Position numbers and translations under genes: made by a program. This document shows positions 57,035-64,000 of a DNA stretch of 64,000 nucleotides, one piece after another. Location: NCBI GenBank assembly GCA_001466705.2, contig LATX02000205.1, forward strand, positions 248,001-312,000, given 5' to 3'. Numbering within the stretch: position 1 is the stretch's first letter; each line of letters begins with the position of its first letter. The notes below the pieces were generated by a model, which saw only the letters and a program-made list of their open reading frames with translations, ran no database searches and had not been told where the DNA came from. The DNA comes from Moniliophthora roreri. Taxonomy: Eukaryota; Basidiomycota; Agaricomycetes; Agaricales; Marasmiaceae.

Positions 57035-58137
57035 AACTCAAGTCAACAGTGTGGTCATTGCGGACGTTGTCACTATTAAGAAGCCAAAATTGGAACATAG
57101 TAAGTTTGGCGAGGTGAGCTCATCGACTACATTGACACTTTTTTCTACAGGCTAACTCGAAGCTTCGCAGTTTGAATTTGTCAAACGCGGCGATATAATC
57201 AATGCGAAGGACCTACACCCTGAAGACTGGGATTGGATATGGCGGAACGGGGAGATATTCGGGCGGCACAAAGTACGGAGAATGATCTGCACTATTGAGT
57301 TGCATCCCGATAGACATCCAAAGCTCACCGCTGACTCTGGTGGATGGTGGGCTAATATGGTGATTGACGATAATAGATGTTGTTTTTGACACTTGTTGAC
57401 ACACCCAATCTCAAGCTTCAAGTTGTAAATCCCCGAGAATTCATCTTTCGGCTACATTTAAATGGGCAAGACTCTGGCAAGGGTGGTTATCGCCATCCTT
57501 ACGGATATTCAATGCAATCGAGAACACGGGAGACAAAGAAGGCTATTTGTAAGGATCCTTATGCATAGTACTAATCATCATATTGATCCTTTCTATCGAC
57601 AGCTATCGCTGATCCACAGAGATCTGATACAATGAACTTCCTGCGGACTCCTCGAACCTCCACACTAGCAATATTCCTGAAGAAACACCTCCCATCTACC
57701 TCTTCCTCAAATCTCCATCTGTGTGTTTATCGGAACTGGTATCGTGGGCAGAAGGACACAGTTGTACGCACTTTTAGTCTTACGACGAGACCGGCCGACC
57801 AGAGATTCCCGAGAGCGAATGCGAGCGATTACGTCTTCCTATGCTCACTTCAGCTGTTGTATCTGGCTCTGTTGAGTCGCGCTTATGGCCGGCTTCCACT
57901 TACGCCGCCCTTCAACACTGGCAGTTTGCTCGGGGCTTCGATCGTACTCATACAGTTCGAGACTATCGGGGCGGAAACGGAACGTGGTAGATTTGAAGAA
58001 GTAACTGAACATCATGGTAGGTTGCCCGTTATAGCCTCGTTATTTTGTCTTTGATCATTTCCGTTTCTATAGAACTAGCAAAAACTGCTTGGTGGGAAGC
58101 GATTGCAGGGTCAGATCTTAGTGTGTTTGGTCTATAG
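57035..58137 (+). CDS. unnamed conserved-looking protein, 5' end unresolved
   Basis: Exons fit in phase: about 57035-57115 (VVIADVVTIKKPKLEHSKFG), 57171-57359 (EFVKRGDIINAKDLHPEDWD, WIWRNGEIFGRHKVRRM, ELHPDRHPKLTADSGGWW), about 57417-57549 (VVNPREFIFRLHLNGQDSGK, GGYRHPYGYSMQSRTRETKK), 57602-58016 and 58073-58137 (ELAKTAWWEAIAGSDLSVFG). Five consecutive in-phase splices make it real although I know no such family. The first exon and start codon are not found. The third exon junction is supported by the alternative acceptor CTCAAG at about 57416. Confidence 0.6.
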
Positions 58138-58542
58138 AATCACTTGTTTCACAGAAACTAGGCGTGTACATTCTGAGTCTATGATTTGTTTTACGCTGTG
58201 CAAATGTGGCGACGAATGTATACGAAGGTCTCAACAGTGGCTAGGATACCTTCATAATATCCCAACCGACGTCTGCTTTGGAAAGTGACGAATTGACATA
58301 CAATAGTCTCCCCTAAGTAGGCTTACACTCACCGTGACGATGCAAGCATGTACGTTGCTGTATGACAACGTGCGGTGTAGATTCTTGGAATCTCGCTGCA
58401 TTCGAATTTCGCTGGGGTTTTGCTTCAATGTGCTGTCATCGAAACCGGAGACCAACATTGCGGCCCTTATGGTTATCAAGTCTCATGCTCACACAGGGGA
58501 TAAATATTTATTCAGAATGCATACAAATCTGAGTATGTATGC

Positions 58543-58561
58543 ATATATATATATATACACC
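58543..58561. repeat. short TA microsatellite
   Basis: atatatatatatac-type run of about 18 bp in the 3' flank of the peroxygenase gene. Confidence 0.8.
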
Positions 58562-58587
58562 TCATCCTAACCGTTCAAATGGCAATG

Positions 58588-59643
58588 TCAAAGACTACCC
58601 TCTCGTGCGGGATCCTCTACACCACCAGGCGAAAGAACAATCCACGGGCAGCGATTAGGGTCAGGTCCCTCCCACTGGAATGCCAAAGCCACATCCCGTG
58701 CAATTGGGCCCAAAGTCTTCGTGGTGATGGGAACAGGTCTCTTCCATCCTTCTTCCAGCAGAAGACGCTCTTCACGGAAAAAGATATTCACGAATCTACA
58801 TATACCATTAGCCACTTTTATACCTTACAGGAGAAGGACATGGCTGAAAAATTACTCTTTAGGAGCCTTACCAGTCATAGGATCACCCATGACACTGAGA
58901 TACAATGCGGCTTCTCTCGTTTTGATCTGGAACTCCTTGACGGTGTTCGTGATATTGGGGTTATTGGCAAGAGAGTCGGCATGCCTTTCCTTGAACACCA
59001 ATCCCGCCGATGTGCTGTTGTAGTAATCGACGCCGGGATTAGATCTGGCCGTGACAGAGAAATGGCTCTCATTAAACGCAGCGTTGTCTCCAAGGGCGTG
59101 ATCAGCGCGCGAAATAGACCCGTCGTGCTCGATGTTGCCGTGTCTGTAGAACAAATGTCAATACCTTGGTCTCGGGAATACGAAGGAACCCACTGTTTTA
59201 TCTCATCAAGTGTGAATTGATCTATGAGGTCGGACGTGAGCAAGGCGATCTTTGCAGCAATGGTGAGAACGTCGTTCTGGACGTTGAAGCCATCTATACC
59301 AGAGAGTATAAGTATTAGACGGAAAGCAATATTCCTGTATCACTGACCGACAGAAGCCTGGAGAACGATAGGGATAGTAATGTTTTTACCGTCTCGCGGA
59401 AGGAAGCCGTGATTCGCGAGCCTAAAAGGTAAGAGTTCATCAGAGAAAAAAACTAACAGCTGGGCCAGTATCATTGGGAATTGCGTACGTGTTGAGACCA
59501 GGACAAGGTCCACGCGCGTCATTGGGACCAGGAGCCTGAAATGGGTGCCGAGACCAGTCGATTTCGTCGTGGGGGGTCATCGGCTGCAAGCCTTTGGCGG
59601 ATGCAAGGGCAATAACAGAGATAATGAGGAATGCAGTTTTCAT
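58588..59643 (-). CDS. secreted heme-thiolate peroxygenase (chloroperoxidase/UPO family, short type)
   Basis: Signal peptide MKTAFLIISVIALASAKG. The proximal heme Cys lies in RGPCPGLNT followed across an intron by LANHGFLPRDGKNITI, the PCP motif region of Peroxidase_2 proteins. The distal acid-base motif is EHDGSISRAD (the EHD type of short UPOs). Further blocks are LVFKERHADSLANNPN, GDPMTG and FFREERLLLEEGW. Five exons splice in phase; the fourth intron (GTAAGG..AAAG, about 57 bp) is needed to join GDPMTG to ANGICRFVNIFF. The family uses hydrogen peroxide to oxygenate or halogenate organic substrates outside the cell. Length is about 250 residues, usual for short UPOs. Confidence 0.92.
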
Positions 59644-60850
59644 GGCTTGAGGTTGAAGAGCGAATAGGTGAGTATGGCTTCTGAAGACAGTCCCTTTTAT
59701 ACCTGGAAAACTGTTGTACGAACCAATATAATTTTCTTGTCGGGCTTCTTAGATAAACATTATCCAGTGTCGCGAGGCCATGAAGCATGTGGACGTGTTG
59801 AGGCGCTTAGGAAACGCTTCTTTGCCGATGAACTGCGCAGTACGATTGGAGCCACAAACGGGGGAGTCAGCAAAGGCAAAGAAAGTAGCTGTTCGTGCTG
59901 TAGTACTTGAGAGAAGAACGTAGGAATCCTGAGCTACTCTTGAACACGAATGTAGACAAAGCAGTCTTGAGAAAACCATTCTTATTGTAGTGATATGCAG
60001 ATTCGTCTCGTAGACGGATGAGTTTTGCATTCAGTTGAAGGCCGTAAGCGTTTCCTCGAATAACAAGAGGATCAAGTTGGGATCAAGGGGCTTCCGACGG
60101 GATTTGAAGCTTGCGTGGGGATAGCTACTTTCCACCTGTACTTGCCTGTTCCAGTTGTTACAGACCAGTTTTGCCGAAAATGAATACGAACCGACATTTG
60201 GATTCGAATGGCTGGATCCTTTTCCTTGGTTGCTCTTGGCTTGGAGTCTGGAGCTAATGGAAATTGCGATATTGCAGGAGAGGTTGCTGGCGTAAGGGTA
60301 TGCAAAACCTCAGACAACGAAAGAGCAGGACTTGGAAGAAGAGAGTCAAAAATCATGAGCAATGGGACTGGGAGACCACATACGATTTGGTGGCGGTTGT
60401 TCTCAAGGGTCAATATTGACAAAGGCGCGGTTGGTCGCCATCATTCACGCTTTGTCACCGTCCACAATCCTGGCGACAACCCATAATCAGGCCTCAGTTG
60501 CAACCCTTATCCAACGATCAAGCAACAACGGTGAACGGAGTCTGGGAGTTTGTGAGAGTACTGGGCATTTCGGGTTGATGCCGCAGGTGCGTACATACTC
60601 AAGAGTTGTGCTGAACTTCCTCACTAAAGTACTCATTCTGAAGCGTCTTGGGACGGCTAGTAGACAATGAAAGATCTCTAGATGCAGCAGGGTCCAATTT
60701 AGGATCACATTGTTCACTCAGCACTCGATTTTGGCGACTCCAACATTATCGCGGTGCAAATACTAGCAACTGCGTTTCACTCGCTCTGTCGTCATCTACA
60801 ATGTAACTTGACTTGCTCGTGTTGAACTCGTAGAGGGTACTCAGGCATCG
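59644..60850. other. Intergenic, one unassigned frame
   Basis: The minus frame at 60072-60422 (116 codons, ending KYRWKVAIPTQASNPVGSPL) is protein-like in places (SVRIHFRQNWSVTTGTGKYR) but no partner exon or family was found. Confidence 0.4.
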
Positions 60851-60859
60851 CATCGAGTA

Positions 60860-61329
60860 TCTGTCTTACCTCCGTCGTCATACTGAGACCAGTTCTACGC
60901 TACGCACTGGCAGTGTATTTCGGATTTTCTCCTCTCGCGAACCTCGTCAACTGGCTGATAACCCTCATGCACATACTCTCCTCATATCATCAAGGACAAG
61001 ACCATTTTACAGTTCAACCTTAAGCTCGGGGCATATATTGAAGTCTCCTAATCCCACACGAGGCAGAAATGTTTTCAGCCGCAACCAAACCCAATGATAC
61101 ATTCCTCGCATCACTGTCTCATCGTCATCTGTTCCACCGAATGTGCGATACTCAGGGTGGAATGTTTTCGCCCGCACGACATCTCGAAAATTGCATAAAT
61201 GCCCCGCCTTCAACACTCACCCACCCCAGAATAACTCACACTCGCACAATCACCGTCAGAGCTCTTCACTGCTCATCACAACTAAACCTCACAACCCACA
61301 ACTACTACTACTTAACTAAACCATCAACC
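60860..61329 (+). promoter_or_regulatory. promoter and 5' region of orphan copy B
   Basis: Matches 22810-23315 with many substitutions (shared GGAATGTTTTCGCCCGCA and TTGCATAAAT at 61191-61200). The three heat-shock-element-like palindromes of copy A are altered here. Confidence 0.6.
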
Positions 61330-61878
61330 ATGCCCAGTTCATTCGACTCCGCTCTCTCTTCATACAAACCACGAGGGCAGTCCTTCAACCCGGCATTATT
61401 CCTCAACGAGCTATGGGCAGCCGAAGATGGCAAAGGACCTTTTCCGAAGGGTGTTTACCCTGAGAGCATGATGCATGGACCCCAGGCTGAACTGGTGATA
61501 GCACTATCTATCCCGGCTTGGCAGTACGACCCAGAGCGGAGGGCGTTGCCAGAGTCGTTTTACCAATGGAACTTTGATGTCGGTTACGGAGCGGGCGCGG
61601 GCAAAGGAAAAAGGAAGGGAAAGGAAGTTGACGTGTTGAAATGCGAAGAAGTCGATCCGTTAGATCGGACGAAGTCGATGGTTGGTGACACGGCGGAGGA
61701 GACTGCGGAGAAGGAGAGGCAGGAGGTGCTTAGGAAGGCTTGTTCTTGGGATAAGGACAGATTGACTCGATCTTGTATGGCAGAATACGAACGTGAGCGT
61801 AAACGGAGGAGGTTGTCGAACGGCTCGATATGTTCGGTCGATTCTGACGATCCCGAGTTTTATTCTGATGACGAGTAG
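61330..61878 (+). CDS. orphan acidic/basic protein, copy B
   Basis: Single exon, 182 residues, MPSSFDSALSSYKPRGQSFN. Near-identical to copy A (23316-23867) in the N-terminal block and the acidic end SVDSDDPEFYSDDE. It differs mainly in the Gly/Lys linker (GAGAGKGKRKGKEVDV) and in a three-residue-multiple deletion near residue 140. Conservation of the frame and of the KRRRLSNGS basic cluster across two copies supports coding. Function unknown. Confidence 0.8.
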   Translation: MPSSFDSALSSYKPRGQSFNPALFLNELWAAEDGKGPFPKGVYPESMMHGPQAELVIALSIPAWQYDPERRALPESFYQWNFDVGYGAGAGKGKRKGKEVDVLKCEEVDPLDRTKSMVGDTAEETAEKERQEVLRKACSWDKDRLTRSCMAEYERERKRRRLSNGSICSVDSDDPEFYSDDE

Positions 61879-62171
61879 CTGAATTGAACGGACTCTGCTC
61901 TTTACTATGTATGACTTTGTACCCATATCTATCCACAGGCCTTTTGGAATATACCTATTCGTTGAATACTTCCAAATGGGAATGAGCACCCTGCAAGTAG
62001 CAACGCACTTCAGATCTGTCATGCTTCGAAAGCTCCGACATGTGAGCTCGAGTCAATGAAGGAATGTTAGTCATTGCAAAACTAATTCGATACTGATCAT
62101 GTATTCATTCGTTTCTTCTCGTAACCGTACAATCTTTGTACATAGACATTATCATATTGATTCTAAAGATC

Positions 62172-62703
62172 CTAGTAAAAGGTCAAAGTAAGCTCGCCTA
62201 TAGCGCTGGAGCTTTGGAGGGCTTTGAAAGCCTGAACGAAAGATGTAAGTCGTCCATTAAAACTCGTCAGAAAAGGGGGCTCACCTCTGTCTCGCGGTGC
62301 TGCTCAAAAGACTTCGGGTTGGCGTATCTGCGATGCAAAGTGTCACCAACATCTTCTGCATACCCGGTAGAGCACGACTTACCGCTCAAAGATGGTGAAC
62401 TTGCTGTTGTCGGCACCGAATCCTCGAGCCGTGTGATAGCTAGCAAAGACATGTCCGGCTTCAGCGAGAGGTTGCGGGACAAGGAGAACAAGAACATACA
62501 GGAGGGTACCGGGCTCCTTGGACGAGTCACTGCTCTTGGCTACCGCAGCCAAATTTCTAGCAAGTTCCTCCTCTTTGCCGCTTGCAGCGGTGATCTGGAC
62601 AAGCAAGTTGAATTTGCCGTTGTAGTTTGCGCTGCAGTATCATGAAAGTGAGAAAAGACCAGCGGGAACACGAGTTCACCACGTACGGGAGTGAGCTGGC
62701 CAT
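62172..62703 (-). CDS. ABM-domain small protein, copy B (slightly truncated)
   Basis: Same five-exon plan as copy A, starting MASSLPANYNGKFNLLVQIT and continuing EPGTLLYHTARGFGADNS, KFTIFERYANPKSFEQH. A GAG-to-TAG change at 62172-62174 ends the protein at LTLTFY, two residues before the end of copy A (stop at 62163-62165 in homologous position). The loss is small and may be harmless. Together with orphan copy B it repeats the ABM/orphan block of 21-24 kb. Confidence 0.82.
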
Positions 62704-62779
62704 GTTGAATGTTGTGGTTAATGAGTTGACTGCGTTTGAGAGGTCGAGTGGACTGTTGAAGGATGAAGTTGCAGAATAG

Positions 62780-62880
62780 GCACCAGTATTTATACCAGTC
62801 ACCACCAGATAATAATAGACCTTCGAGTGATTTGGCCTATTCAGATGCAAAGAGGCGTAGCATCGTAGCGACAGTACAAG
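62780..62880 (-). promoter_or_regulatory. promoter of ABM copy B
   Basis: On the minus strand TGACTGGTATAAATACTGGT (about 62782-62801) precedes the ATG by about 85 bp, and TACGCCTCTTTGCATCTGAA lies further upstream; both are shared with copy A. Confidence 0.65.
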
Positions 62881-64000
62881 TTGTAACGCATCAGCGTCCG
62901 GTCGTCAATGAAAGCCACTCCGCGTACGAGACCGACGTTTTGTTATTGAGCTCCTGAATGGATTAATTAGCTGGAAAGAATGAATGGGTCCCAGCGTCCA
63001 CATATGCAACTTGAGCCTATTATCGCAATGTAGAGATTTCGATCCAAGCACATTGGGTCATCGACGTTGAGGTCAACAGTGTTGATCCTGGGAACCTTGG
63101 GTCAACGCTGTTCTCACCGTCCACCACGTTCTCGATTCTCTTATACAAGGGCCCAGAGATAGTTGAATTGGATCTCAGAGCCTATTGCTGCAGGTTACGG
63201 TCTGGCGAGGGCGAGGCTGGGGAGTACTCATCGGTGCGTGTATCGATCCTTGTCAGTGAGCCTTCATAATGCTAATGCCAAACTTATCCAAGTTTAGGTC
63301 CACAGTGATGCACAATATTTAACAGAAGATGACAACAATGCACCCATTTTGCATGTTACCGACCGACAACCAATCTTGAATTTTCATTCCATCACATAGA
63401 ACGTTAATGCCAGGAACAAGGTGTTCACCTTGACCGGAACATTTGTATCATGTACGGTTGTATATCTCTTAGCTGCTCGCGATTGGGTGTACTGTCGAAA
63501 CGATCCCGTATGTCGCATGCTGACAACCGCAGCACCTTCGCTGGCCGCGTACACTAGCGTCGCCCGAGTTCTGAGGCCAACTGTGAGCGTTCTTGCAGGA
63601 CATTCCATCATCTATGGAATTCAAACGAAATGCTCGCTAATCGCGTCTTCGTTCCTACTTCATTTCCGGCGTTGATCGCTACGATTACAACACCTACCAT
63701 ACATTCATACCTTTCTAATGATCGCCAACCACTTCTTACATTTATTGTCCTCCACAATGTTGGTGCCAACTCATTTTACTCTCGACTGGGGCAACTGCAA
63801 GTTCCACGAGGATGATAAGTTCTTACTTGACTGTCTACTAAGGCTAGCTCTATTTGTCTTCGGGATGCGCCATGTGTCACCCTCTCATATCTGTTTGATT
63901 ACTCAGATTAGGTCCTAAACGAATCGTGCACATGGTGATGCAGATGTATGTACTCCTTCATGTACGATACGAGCGAGTTGCAATATTAAACGCCTAGCTT
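62881..64000. other. duplicated intergenic sequence, no gene recognised
   Basis: Corresponds to 21966-22850 in the same orientation. The match fades after about 63700. The remaining sequence to the window edge has only short frames. Confidence 0.55.

Noticed and set aside
1..64000. CRISPR arrays, bacterial operons, riboswitches, prophage
   Set aside because: No regularly spaced repeats of CRISPR type, no Shine-Dalgarno/operon pattern; spliced genes show a eukaryotic nuclear genome.

Overview
The window is nuclear DNA from a filamentous basidiomycete, most likely an Agaricomycete. The basis is genes with many 45-60 bp GT..AG introns with CTAAC-like branch sites, eukaryotic housekeeping genes (ribosomal protein L28e, coatomer zeta), basidiomycete-style F-box, TKL-kinase-like and 4TM/7TM families, and copia, LINE and SINE retroelements. 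I cannot fix the genus from sequence alone. Four single 'n' bases (885, 1580, 2978, 9801) mark assembly joins, all in repeats.

Layout. (1) 1-13.5 kb is a transposon and relic graveyard. It holds a Ty1/copia element on the minus strand, a LINE tail with a 42-nt poly(A), a 3.59-kb element with about 1.05-kb inverted arms and a 7-bp target duplication, its 166-bp deletion derivative, a tRNA-derived SINE with a 19-bp repeat tail, and a broken TKL-type kinase whose central part is inverted. (2) 13.6-17.1 kb is a large F-BAR/SH3 cytokinesis-type gene. (3) 17.1-19.4 kb has two MITE-like inverted-repeat elements and an AT-rich foldback. (4) 19.4-24 kb has a 2-oxoglutarate/Fe(II) oxygenase, an ABM-domain gene and an orphan nuclear-looking gene. 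The last two recur at 61-63 kb in a segmental duplication, and a third ABM copy lies at 41.8 kb. (5) 24-30.8 kb is mostly decayed F-box genes. (6) 30.9-43.5 kb is a gene-dense core: RPL28, a secreted orphan and its relic, coatomer zeta, a 676-aa orphan, a NIF3-like protein, an F-box protein, ABM copy C and a serine racemase/threonine dehydratase. (7) 44-49.3 kb has two 4TM paralogs and a 7TM-like protein. (8) 51-60 kb has a TPR pseudogene, a Cys-rich fragment, a kinase-like orphan with a GC-AG intron, an unnamed gene, and a secreted heme-thiolate peroxygenase. (9) 60.9-64 kb is the second copy of the ABM/orphan duplication.

The genes do not form one pathway. The recurring themes are lineage-specific duplication (ABM, orphan pair, 4TM pair, secreted pair), retained promoter blocks in the ABM copies, and decay of F-box, kinase and TPR genes. 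Exon boundaries were worked out by hand from reading frames and splice signals. Family names come from recognised motifs, not database searches.
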